Shown here in pieces: positions 1-5,653 of a stretch of 8,059 nucleotides of DNA. Position numbers and translations under genes: made by a program. Position 1 is the stretch's first letter; the number at the start of each line of letters is the position of its first letter. Source of the DNA: a bacterium. GTDB taxonomy: Bacteria; Patescibacteriota; Minisyncoccia; Minisyncoccales; Minisyncoccaceae. The DNA is taken from assembly GCA_023229485.1 (NCBI GenBank), contig JALNZJ010000030.1:1-8059 (forward strand). The letters are read 5' to 3'. Under the pieces are notes generated by a model that worked only from the letters and a program-made list of their open reading frames with translations, was not told the DNA's origin and did not search any database.

Positions 1-1
1 A

Positions 2-33
2 ATTTCAATTCACGCACTCACGCGGAGTGCGAC
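2..33 (-). repeat. CRISPR repeat 2
   Basis: This is the second repeat from the leader, 32 nt and identical to 69-100. Only one further base of the array is visible beyond it, so the next spacer cannot be described. The lack of any mismatch argues against this being the decayed distal end of an array. Confidence 0.94.
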
Positions 34-68
34 TTATTAAAACCATTTTATTACCAAGTATTATATTT
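34..68 (-). other. CRISPR spacer 1 (probably the newest)
   Basis: This 35-nt spacer lies between two perfect repeats, a usual length for type I-C. It is very AT-rich, with 5 G or C bases in 35 (about 14%), which points to a low-GC phage or plasmid as its source. At least one reading frame on each strand is open through it, so it may come from a coding region. As the leader-proximal spacer it is expected to record the latest acquisition. The protospacer cannot be named from this sequence alone. Confidence 0.9.
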
Positions 69-100
69 ATTTCAATTCACGCACTCACGCGGAGTGCGAC
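69..100 (-). repeat. CRISPR repeat 1 (leader-proximal)
   Basis: This is the first repeat after the leader and is identical base for base to the copy at 2-33. Cas1-Cas2 would duplicate this copy at each spacer insertion. The stem arms CGCACTC and GAGTGCG occupy plus-strand positions 92-98 and 80-86. Cutting at the 3' base of the stem would leave the 11-nt handle TGAATTGAAAT on the following crRNA, the handle length known for type I-C. Confidence 0.95.
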
Positions 101-104
101 TGTA

Positions 105-196
105 TAAAAAGTCAATTAGACAACTTGTTTTGGTGTGTTTTTAGTGTTATTATTGACTTTATGGTTTATTATTCAATTTTTTTTCTAAAAAGTCAA
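105..196. repeat. Repeated AAAGTCAA motif in the leader
   Basis: The 11-mer TAAAAAGTCAA occurs at 105-115 and again at 186-196 in direct orientation, 81 bp apart. The 9-mer AAAGTCAAT at 108-116 is also present as its complement at 152-160. The array-proximal copy ends only 4 bp from the first repeat, and the far copy overlaps the candidate -35 box. Binding sites for adaptation proteins or a DNA-bending protein are possible, but chance recurrence in AT-rich sequence cannot be excluded. Confidence 0.4.
168..196 (-). promoter_or_regulatory. Candidate pre-crRNA promoter in the leader
   Basis: On the minus strand TTGACT (196-191) resembles the -35 consensus TTGACA. It is followed by a 17-nt spacer and AATAAT (173-168), which matches five of six -10 consensus bases. 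Transcription would begin near 161 and enter the first repeat about 60 nt later. Such matches are common by chance in AT-rich DNA, but the placement, spacing and direction are what a pre-crRNA promoter requires. Confidence 0.55.
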
Positions 197-225
197 ATAT
201 ATTTGTCGTTTTGCAGTAATATTCT

Positions 226-267
226 GTGCGAACCTACCACAAATTCATGAGAACTTTTGGTTCGCGC
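226..267 (-). repeat. Inverted repeat at the cas2-leader junction
   Basis: The arms GCGAACC (228-234) and GGTTCGC (259-265) are perfectly complementary. They extend to nine pairs at 226-234 and 259-267 if one G-T pair is allowed. The 24-nt loop holds the palindrome TCATGA (245-250). The element begins 7 nt after the cas2 stop and is clearly richer in G and C than its surroundings. No T-run follows on the minus strand, so it does not look like a standard intrinsic terminator. I recall, without being able to check, similar GCGAACC inverted repeats beside cas2 in other type I-C loci. Confidence 0.65.
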
Positions 268-274
268 TATCATA

Positions 275-565
275 TTATACTATTAAAATTCCTTCCGGAT
301 TATAACTTTTTTTAACTCCATGATGTTCAATTTTAGAAATATAATTATTACCTAAATAATAGTATCTAATGCTATCAGTGTTTACGTCGATAATTTTTTC
401 TAATTTATGTTTTAAAATTGCAAAATTTGCTGAATTTACAACACATTCAAAAACTGAATTTTGCACGCGTTGACCATAATTCTGACATTCTTTAGCAACT
501 TTGTGCAATCGTTTTTTACCAATTGCACTTTCAGTACATACATCATAAGTAATCAGAACCATCAT
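275..565 (-). CDS. cas2: CRISPR-associated endonuclease Cas2 (type I-C)
   Basis: Cas2 is the structural partner of Cas1 in the complex that inserts new spacers at the leader end of the array. The 96-residue product has the usual family length and a ferredoxin-like start, VLITYDV, with the conserved Asp8. The stretches NYGQRVQNSVFEC (29-41) and YYYLGN (68-73) are typical of the I-C group. Two ATG codons are adjacent. The first, at 565, is preferred because GGGAG ends 7 nt upstream, inside the end of cas1. Only 3 nt separate it from the cas1 stop, so translation is probably coupled. It is the last gene of the operon, directly before the leader. Cas2 nuclease activity is not needed for integration in the systems studied, so Asp8 alone says little about function. 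Confidence 0.97.
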   Translation of the reverse strand: MMVLITYDVCTESAIGKKRLHKVAKECQNYGQRVQNSVFECVVNSANFAILKHKLEKIIDVNTDSIRYYYLGNNYISKIEHHGVKKSYNPEGILIV

Positions 566-568
566 AAT

Positions 569-1600
569 CTATCTCCCAAAGTATGGTGGATAATCATCAA
601 GCTCGCCTCTTAAAAACCTAGCAAGTAACAATGCTTGAATATATGGTAAAAGTCCAATTTCCACTTTTTCTTTTAAAAATGGATGTTCAATAATTTCTAG
701 TTTTCTTTTTTGCCACTCTTCCAAAAATAATTTTCGTGCGTCATCTGTCATAAGTATTCCGTCACTTTCTTTTTTTATAAAGCACTTTGCATTTATCATT
801 TTTAAATTAATTAGTGAAAGAACAAATTTATCCACAAAAATCGCTCTGAACTCTTCCATTATATCAAGTGCTAACGAGATTCTGCCAGATCTATCAGTAT
901 GAAAAAAGCCTACATAGGAATCAAGTCCCACAGTTTCTAAAGCGGCCTGAATATCATGTGCCAGCAATGTATAGCCAAAAGATAACATTGCATTAACATA
1001 GTCAAGCGGTGGTCTTCTTGTTCTTCCTTGAAAAATAAAATCATCTTTCTGCTTTAATATTAAATCATTAAACACACTAAAATAAATTTTAGCAGCATCT
1101 CCCTCAACGCCTCTTAACTCGTCTAGTGTCGTGCATGCATCAACATTATCATAGCGGTCTTTAAGGTAATTGCTTGCGAACGCAACTGCTGTTATATCCG
1201 TGCAATCGCAACTATCCCTTATGCGTCTTTGTAGTACAAGCCTAGAATTATACAACTTGGAAATAATAAATTTTTTGGCAATATTTAGACAAAAATTTTC
1301 ATCTTCAGAAACAACACACTGTTTTTTTCTTAATACAACATTTCCCCTGATTTTTCCATGCACACCCGCTAAAAACCTTCCACCACTTGAAATAAAACTA
1401 ATTGCAACATCATTATCAGTACAATATTGCATTAATTTAGGACTTATACCTAAATAATTAAAACACACTATGGATTGCAAATTTAAAATAGGCACTCTAA
1501 ATAGTTGTTTACTATCTTGAAGAATCACAACATTTTGTCCATCCAAAGACAAGTAACAATCAGGGGTTGTAACATATAATGTATTTAGCAATTTTCTCAT
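569..1600 (-). CDS. cas1: CRISPR-associated integrase Cas1 (type I-C)
   Basis: Cas1 is the metal-dependent integrase that joins prespacer DNA to the first repeat, acting as dimers bridged by Cas2. The 343-residue product is full length for the type I-C group. The metal-binding residues are visible: Glu166 in LRGVEGDAA, His234 in GFFHTDRSG, and the acidic cluster Asp246/Glu249 in LALDIMEEFR. The N-terminal beta-rich half (about 1-100) and the helical catalytic half are both present. The ATG at 1600 lies one base after the cas4 stop. The ribosome site is modest (AAAAGAGA), so translation probably depends on ribosomes finishing cas4. Cas1, Cas2 and Cas4 together form the adaptation module, in which Cas4 trims prespacers and selects those with the correct PAM. 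Nothing suggests truncation or inactivation. Confidence 0.98.
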   Translation of the reverse strand: MRKLLNTLYVTTPDCYLSLDGQNVVILQDSKQLFRVPILNLQSIVCFNYLGISPKLMQYCTDNDVAISFISSGGRFLAGVHGKIRGNVVLRKKQCVVSEDENFCLNIAKKFIISKLYNSRLVLQRRIRDSCDCTDITAVAFASNYLKDRYDNVDACTTLDELRGVEGDAAKIYFSVFNDLILKQKDDFIFQGRTRRPPLDYVNAMLSFGYTLLAHDIQAALETVGLDSYVGFFHTDRSGRISLALDIMEEFRAIFVDKFVLSLINLKMINAKCFIKKESDGILMTDDARKLFLEEWQKRKLEIIEHPFLKEKVEIGLLPYIQALLLARFLRGELDDYPPYFGR

Positions 1601-1601
1601 A

Positions 1602-2264
1602 CTATATCTCTTTTAAAGTTTTTTTGATGTAATCTTCAGCGCTCATATTTTTTATGTTATATGCACACAAATTATTTAAGGAGCAGTTTTTACATTTTTT
1701 TAAATTTACAGGTAATGGCGTAACTTGTTTAAAATAATATTCGTTCATTTGTTTTATAAGCATAACTACTTTTTCACGCAATTCAGTTGTAAAAAATATT
1801 TTTTCTCTTCGTTTAGTTTGGTTATAAAAAATAAATCCGAAATCCAAAATGCAATTTTTCATTTCTTCAAATGCCATTGCTTGTGCACATAATTGTACAG
1901 TGTCATAATCTTCCATTTTTGGAGACCCGTGTTTATATTCTATTATATTAGGCATATAATAGTCGCTTTTGCTAGAAATAAAAACCCCATTTTTATTTTT
2001 TTGGAACTCAATAATATCTATAACACCTTGAATATTTAATTTATTAGAAACCACAGGCACACTGCGAGAGTAAAAAGTTTCACCGCGCGACTCAAAGATT
2101 TCCGGATCATCAACTCTCTCATGTACCTGTGTTCCTTCAATAGTAAGCACATTTTCAGACCAAGCATTTTCAATATGAATTAGACCCCACTGCCTTTCGC
2201 AATACATAAAATGCTGAATACCAGAAATTAATAAATAATCTTTATTATCATTAAACTCGTTCAA
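1602..2264 (-). CDS. cas4: CRISPR-associated exonuclease Cas4 (type I-C), TTG start
   Basis: Cas4 is a RecB-family iron-sulfur nuclease that processes prespacer ends and helps set PAM choice with Cas1. Of its 220 residues, Cys22 in MYCERQW and the C-terminal CKNCSLNNLC (Cys191, Cys194, Cys200) can hold a 4Fe-4S cluster. The nuclease core shows His48 (TQVHERV), Asp83 (GVIDIIEF), Glu109 and Lys111 (NIIEYKHG), and Gln124. The start is unusual. A TAA codon lies directly before the TTG at 2264, and the first in-frame ATG is codon 20, which would remove conserved N-terminal residues. The TTG is supported by GGAG ending 9 nt upstream. The start overlaps the end of cas7c by 14 nt, so translation is probably coupled and perhaps reduced relative to the Cascade genes. 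Confidence 0.96.
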   Translation of the reverse strand: MNEFNDNKDYLLISGIQHFMYCERQWGLIHIENAWSENVLTIEGTQVHERVDDPEIFESRGETFYSRSVPVVSNKLNIQGVIDIIEFQKNKNGVFISSKSDYYMPNIIEYKHGSPKMEDYDTVQLCAQAMAFEEMKNCILDFGFIFYNQTKRREKIFFTTELREKVVMLIKQMNEYYFKQVTPLPVNLKKCKNCSLNNLCAYNIKNMSAEDYIKKTLKEI

Positions 2265-3108
2265 TTAATTCCACTCCGTTTGGAGTATTTTTGTCAATAG
2301 ACACTACATAATCAGAATATTTTCTTGTCGGGGCGTCAGCATTAATTTTTTTGACTGTAATCAAATCAAAAAGTTTGTTAGCAGGACAATTACCTAATAC
2401 ACTTGCATGCTTAAATACCACTAATTTTCTTAATGACATTTTGCCCCTAGCTGCAGAATGATCATTTTCAAACATGTTTTCTAATGCTTCAAATAATAGT
2501 TCTAAATCTTCTTCCGAAAAGCCCGTTACATTTTTAGCGAGTGAAGCAGAAATATATCCTTCTGTTCTGTATAATGCATAAGGTATTACAAATTTTCTAC
2601 CCATTGTATTGTTGTTTTTTGCATCTTTTTCATTTGTAATAGCCATACGAGTTATTGTTATTTCTTGTTGGAAAATTGGATCTATACTTCTTGCAAAATT
2701 AATTTGTACAGGTCCTCTAACTATACCACAGTTTACATCTGTTGACATCACCGCGCCAAACGTACGCACATCATAATAATTATCACACATAAATTTGCGT
2801 AATTTAGCAATGTCATCTTTTGATACATCTTTTCCATCTAGTATATTTAATCTGTCATAAGCTATTTTGTTAGTAGTATTAAGTACCGTGCCTTCTTTTA
2901 TATATATTTTAAAATTTTCACAATCCTCTTTTACTAGTTCCACATAATTTCTTAATTTGCGTTTTATGCAAACATCGGTAACAATACCAAAATTTGTTTC
3001 GGCATCAATTCGTGGCATATTACCCGCATCAGGATCTCCGTTTGGATTTCCATTTTCCACATCAAATAAAATTACAAATTCATAACGGTTTTCAATTGCT
3101 TTTCTCAT
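2251..3108 (-). CDS. cas7c: Cascade backbone protein Cas7c (Csd2)
   Basis: Cas7 is the RNA-binding backbone subunit that polymerises along the crRNA spacer; in studied type I-C complexes seven copies are present. The 285-residue product has the usual family length. The N-terminal stretch with NPNGDPD (21-27) followed by MPRID is a hallmark of the Csd2 family. RTFGAV (115-120) and RGPVQINFARS (131-141) are further conserved parts of the RAMP-type core. The ATG at 3108 is backed by AAAAGGAG ending 9 nt upstream. One base separates it from the cas8c stop. A strong ribosome site is sensible for the most abundant subunit. The 3' end overlaps cas4 by 14 nt. No sign of damage is seen. Confidence 0.97.
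   Translation of the reverse strand: MRKAIENRYEFVILFDVENGNPNGDPDAGNMPRIDAETNFGIVTDVCIKRKLRNYVELVKEDCENFKIYIKEGTVLNTTNKIAYDRLNILDGKDVSKDDIAKLRKFMCDNYYDVRTFGAVMSTDVNCGIVRGPVQINFARSIDPIFQQEITITRMAITNEKDAKNNNTMGRKFVIPYALYRTEGYISASLAKNVTGFSEEDLELLFEALENMFENDHSAARGKMSLRKLVVFKHASVLGNCPANKLFDLITVKKINADAPTRKYSDYVVSIDKNTPNGVELIERV
2274..2277 (-). promoter_or_regulatory. Ribosome binding site deciding the cas4 start
   Basis: GGAG, inside the last codons of cas7c, lies 9 nt upstream of the TTG at 2264. It is the main sequence support for that non-ATG start, since the reading frame is closed by a stop immediately before the TTG. Confidence 0.65.
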
Positions 3109-3109
3109 T

Positions 3110-3484
3110 TTAATTTTCTCCTTTTATACTTTTATCTTGTTTTACATAAAAAGCTTTTTTTTGTTGATAGTAACCAATAATAAATTTACCTTGCCCTTCT
3201 AATGATAAATGTAATGGGAATTTCCCGTCTTCCAATTTTGCCAAAATCTCTTCAATATCATTATCGGATTTATATCCATAATCACTTTTTGAAATATGGC
3301 TTTGTGATAATTTAAGCAATGTAGGAAAAACACTGCCCGGTGTAGCACACGCAGAAGAAAAATACCTATCTTTAATAGTAGAATTGATACCTTTTCCTAG
3401 TGCGTCTATTTGTGCTTTTTCTAGTACAGCAAAGAGTCTACCTAATAAGTACGCTGTGTCATTTGTTTCTTGATTTAATGACAT
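3110..3484 (-). CDS. cas11c: Internally translated small subunit Cas11c
   Basis: In studied type I-C systems the small subunit Cas11 has no gene of its own and is made from an internal start inside cas8c. Here codon 488 of cas8c is ATG (3484-3482), preceded by AAAGGAGG with an 8-nt spacer, as good a ribosome site as any in the operon. The product would be 124 residues, identical to the Cas8c C-terminus, and about the size reported for Cas11c. It begins MSLNQETND and continues into YLLGRLFAVLEKAQ, a helical stretch where the small-subunit domain should start. Two Cas11 copies line the belly of the known I-C complex and contact the non-target strand. Expression is inferred from the ribosome site and family precedent, not shown directly. 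Confidence 0.85.
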   Translation of the reverse strand: MSLNQETNDTAYLLGRLFAVLEKAQIDALGKGINSTIKDRYFSSACATPGSVFPTLLKLSQSHISKSDYGYKSDNDIEEILAKLEDGKFPLHLSLEGQGKFIIGYYQQKKAFYVKQDKSIKGEN

Positions 3485-4945
3485 TGTTAAAACCTCCTTT
3501 AAATTTTTGTTATCTGTAAGTCTGGCAAATCTTGATAAATACGCTTTAATGACCGCCACTCTTGGATAATTGATTTTTATGTTTTTATTTTTTTCATCAT
3601 CTTTATCAGTTCTTACTCTGTCAATGATTTGACTAAATAATAAACGCGGGTAAATAGTTCCACATAAAATAGATTGCTTTGTAGCAAGTGGAGATACAGT
3701 CTCTTTTAAAATTCTCCAAACAGGGATTAAATCAAAATCGTTTTCACTTTTTTCTATTTGCATATCTAAGTAATGTTGCATTAAATTGTTCCTAAAAGTT
3801 CCAAAGTCATTAATATTAAAAAATCTCACAGAAATTCTACTAGCGTTAGGAGATAACCCTAAAACATAAAATTTGGTGCTTTTATCTAAATTCAGTTTTT
3901 CATCTAAATAATTAAAATCAGGAATTTTGCCCAAATTCACATTTTTTAATACAGATTGTATTTCATTTTGTAAATCTAAATTATTTATAGTTTCTTCTGC
4001 TTTTTTATTTACATTTTCATTACTTTTTTCTGGATTTAAAATTGCTCTTGTAAAATCATAATATAAATTATTATTGCTTTCGGCCCAAAATACAGTGGTT
4101 GCATTGCCAATTTGAATTTTCTGATTTTGGTTTGAAAGCATATAATTTAATACCGTGGCATAGTTAAATGCAACTGTTTGTGATATAGGGGCGTTATACG
4201 ATTGGATTTTATTGTACGAAGTGTATGCATCTGCATTAAAACCTACTAACGTTGCACCGCTTGATTGTGCATTTGCTACTCCTTTAATGTTTGGATGTAC
4301 TCGTGCAATGTAATCAGTTTTTCCAGTAACAGCACACTGCTTAACTAATAACTCTTCATTTTTTGCTGTACTATATTTAAGCCATATTTTTTTTAAATTT
4401 TCATCTTCATGCAAATATTTATTATCAATTTTAAATACAATATTTTTACCAGTCTGCAAATCTTTTATATGTGGTTCAATAATATCTTTATATTTTCCGT
4501 AAGAATAATTTTGATAAAATTTTAATAGTGCTTGGGCCAAAGGATTATCTGAATTTGATAAAAGTAATTTGTGTAATTGAATGAAACTTGCCAAATATTT
4601 ATTGCCTTTTTCAAAAGGATCAAAATTATCTAAATCATCAACAGCATCATCAAATTCCTTTTTAATTCCGAGTACAAAATATGGAGTGTCACATAAAAAA
4701 TATGGTGGTGGTTTTTGTCCACTTCTTTTTCCTTGTTCGGGAACAATCATATTCATGTCTTCTTTAAAAGTTTTTTTACCTCTAACAACATCTTGTTTGA
4801 GTGGTATAATACCTAGTAATACTCCTTCTTTTGATATTTCTAATGCATGTGAAACTTTGGCAATGCAAAACCCATTTAAAGGAATACCACTTTCGGGGTC
4901 ACTCGCTAAAATATTATAATAGTCATTTAATGCTTTTATTATCAT
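3110..4945 (-). CDS. cas8c: Cascade large subunit Cas8c (Csd1)
   Basis: Cas8c is the large subunit of the type I-C complex. It recognises the PAM and helps recruit Cas3 to bound DNA. The 611-residue product is full length for the family. Recognisable conserved stretches are YFLCDTPYFVLG (82-93), the CAVTGK motif (204-209) followed by IKGVANAQSSGATLVGFN (220-237), FWAES (286-290), SPNASRISVRFF (365-376) and the C-terminal YLLGRLFAVLEKAQ (499-512). The start at 4945 overlaps the cas5c stop in an ATGA arrangement, with AAGGAGG ending 7 nt upstream, so both coupling and a near-ideal ribosome site are present. The last 124 codons also carry an internal in-frame start for Cas11c. Sequence conservation is low in the middle (about 300-350), where Asn and Lys are frequent; this is probably lineage-specific. 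Confidence 0.96.
   Translation of the reverse strand: MIIKALNDYYNILASDPESGIPLNGFCIAKVSHALEISKEGVLLGIIPLKQDVVRGKKTFKEDMNMIVPEQGKRSGQKPPPYFLCDTPYFVLGIKKEFDDAVDDLDNFDPFEKGNKYLASFIQLHKLLLSNSDNPLAQALLKFYQNYSYGKYKDIIEPHIKDLQTGKNIVFKIDNKYLHEDENLKKIWLKYSTAKNEELLVKQCAVTGKTDYIARVHPNIKGVANAQSSGATLVGFNADAYTSYNKIQSYNAPISQTVAFNYATVLNYMLSNQNQKIQIGNATTVFWAESNNNLYYDFTRAILNPEKSNENVNKKAEETINNLDLQNEIQSVLKNVNLGKIPDFNYLDEKLNLDKSTKFYVLGLSPNASRISVRFFNINDFGTFRNNLMQHYLDMQIEKSENDFDLIPVWRILKETVSPLATKQSILCGTIYPRLLFSQIIDRVRTDKDDEKNKNIKINYPRVAVIKAYLSRFARLTDNKNLKEVLTMSLNQETNDTAYLLGRLFAVLEKAQIDALGKGINSTIKDRYFSSACATPGSVFPTLLKLSQSHISKSDYGYKSDNDIEEILAKLEDGKFPLHLSLEGQGKFIIGYYQQKKAFYVKQDKSIKGEN
3493..3500 (-). promoter_or_regulatory. 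Internal ribosome binding site for cas11c
   Basis: AAAGGAGG lies wholly within the cas8c coding sequence, 8 nt upstream of an in-frame ATG at 3484. It matches the ribosomal anti-Shine-Dalgarno closely, and in the Cas8c frame it encodes the ordinary residues KEVL before the Met. Confidence 0.85.
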
Positions 4946-5634
4946 AATCCCGCCTCCTTTTTATAAAAACCAACATCTATCAGTCCATCAATCATTTTGG
5001 GTCTAAAAAACATCGGCTCGGCATCGTTATAGTTTATATCACCACATTTTGGTTTAAATTTTAAATCATACAACATATAACCCAAATCTACTTCGCCTTT
5101 TAATTGGCTAATCTGCACATTATCAACAAGTTTAAAATTTGCACTAAATTCACGGGTACCTAAATATGGCTGATTATAGCATTCTCCATTTTGCATCCGC
5201 CTTAAAGCAATGTTGTAGTGTTTTTTTTCTTCTTCAATATTAGATTTGTTATTAACATCAAAATGTGCCTCAATTATATAGCAAACATTTTTTAGTACTT
5301 TTGATGCTCGTTGCTGTCTTTCAGAAAAACCTTTGGTCTTAAAACTAGTATCTAAATATAATAATTCGTCGTTGCCATTAACTGCCGACCGTACTTTCTC
5401 TGTTGAAATTTTACTGCTGACTTCATTACGCCTGATGTCAATAAATTGAATTGGATTTATTACACAAATTTTGTCAACAATCCATTCAATTTCCGGTTTC
5501 CAATAAATTGCTTGCAATATTCCCCGTGCCGCAGAAGGAGTCATAACATCATAACTGACTCTTTCCACCTTCATTTCTGGCCTCGTAAAGCATGCGTAGT
5601 CGCCCCAAACCATTACTTTAAATCCATAGCCCAT
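4942..5634 (-). CDS. cas5c: Cas5c (Cas5d), pre-crRNA endoribonuclease and Cascade subunit
   Basis: In type I-C, Cas5 replaces Cas6. It cuts the pre-crRNA at the base of the repeat stem and then stays bound to the 5' handle as a Cascade subunit. The 230-residue product starts with the family-typical pattern of a beta strand followed by GDYACFTRP. Aligning by eye to the Bacillus halodurans protein, where Tyr46, Lys116 and His117 are catalytic, gives Tyr44 (AIYWKP) and Lys138-His139 (KKHYNIALRRM) here, so the nuclease site looks intact. No cas6 gene is present, which fits. The ATG at 5634 follows GGGAGG with a 7- to 8-nt spacer and lies 19 nt after the cas3 stop. The 3' end overlaps cas8c by 4 nt (ATGA). 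Confidence 0.97.
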   Translation of the reverse strand: MGYGFKVMVWGDYACFTRPEMKVERVSYDVMTPSAARGILQAIYWKPEIEWIVDKICVINPIQFIDIRRNEVSSKISTEKVRSAVNGNDELLYLDTSFKTKGFSERQQRASKVLKNVCYIIEAHFDVNNKSNIEEEKKHYNIALRRMQNGECYNQPYLGTREFSANFKLVDNVQISQLKGEVDLGYMLYDLKFKPKCGDINYNDAEPMFFRPKMIDGLIDVGFYKKEAGL

Positions 5635-5653
5635 AAAATTACCTCCCTTTTAT

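Larger units (their letters stand above)
2..100 (-). CRISPR. Type I-C CRISPR array, leader-proximal end (partial)
   Basis: Two identical 32-nt direct repeats (2-33 and 69-100) flank one 35-nt spacer (34-68). Read on the minus strand, the repeat begins GTCGCACTCC and ends TGAATTGAAAT, which fits the family of repeats linked to type I-C cas genes. Inside it, CGCACTC and GAGTGCG form a perfect 7-bp stem around a 5-nt loop, leaving 11 nt 3' of the stem. The array lies downstream of cas2 and is read in the same direction as the cas genes. The leader is on the high-coordinate side, so the repeat at 69-100 is the first one. The window starts one base beyond the second repeat, so the array almost certainly continues off the left edge and its length cannot be told. 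Confidence 0.97.
101..274 (-). promoter_or_regulatory. CRISPR leader
   Basis: This 174-bp AT-rich noncoding stretch lies between the cas2 stop codon and the first repeat. It is where a leader should be, given the array orientation and the Cas1-Cas2 insertion model. It contains an inverted repeat next to cas2 (226-267), a promoter-like -35/-10 pair aimed at the array (168-196), and three copies of AAAGTCAA or its complement. I see no open reading frame of note and no GC-rich hairpin followed by a T-run, so there is no obvious intrinsic terminator separating the cas operon from the array. Confidence 0.85.

Noticed and set aside
226..267. The inverted repeat after cas2 as an intrinsic terminator.
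   Set aside because: The loop is long (24 nt) and no T-run follows on the transcribed strand, so the usual signature is missing.
1170..1457. Plus-strand open frame of about 95 codons opposite cas1.
   Set aside because: It lies wholly antisense to an intact, conserved cas1, shows no recognisable motif, and arises easily from the composition of the opposite strand.
4255..4285. AAAGGAG inside cas8c followed 6 nt later by an ATG, resembling a second internal start.
   Set aside because: The ATG is out of frame with cas8c and opens a frame of only about eight codons, unlike the in-frame cas11c start.
4581..4919. Plus-strand open frame of about 112 codons opposite the 5' part of cas8c.
   Set aside because: It is fully antisense to cas8c, Ser/Lys/Pro-rich without domain features, and lacks a convincing ribosome site.
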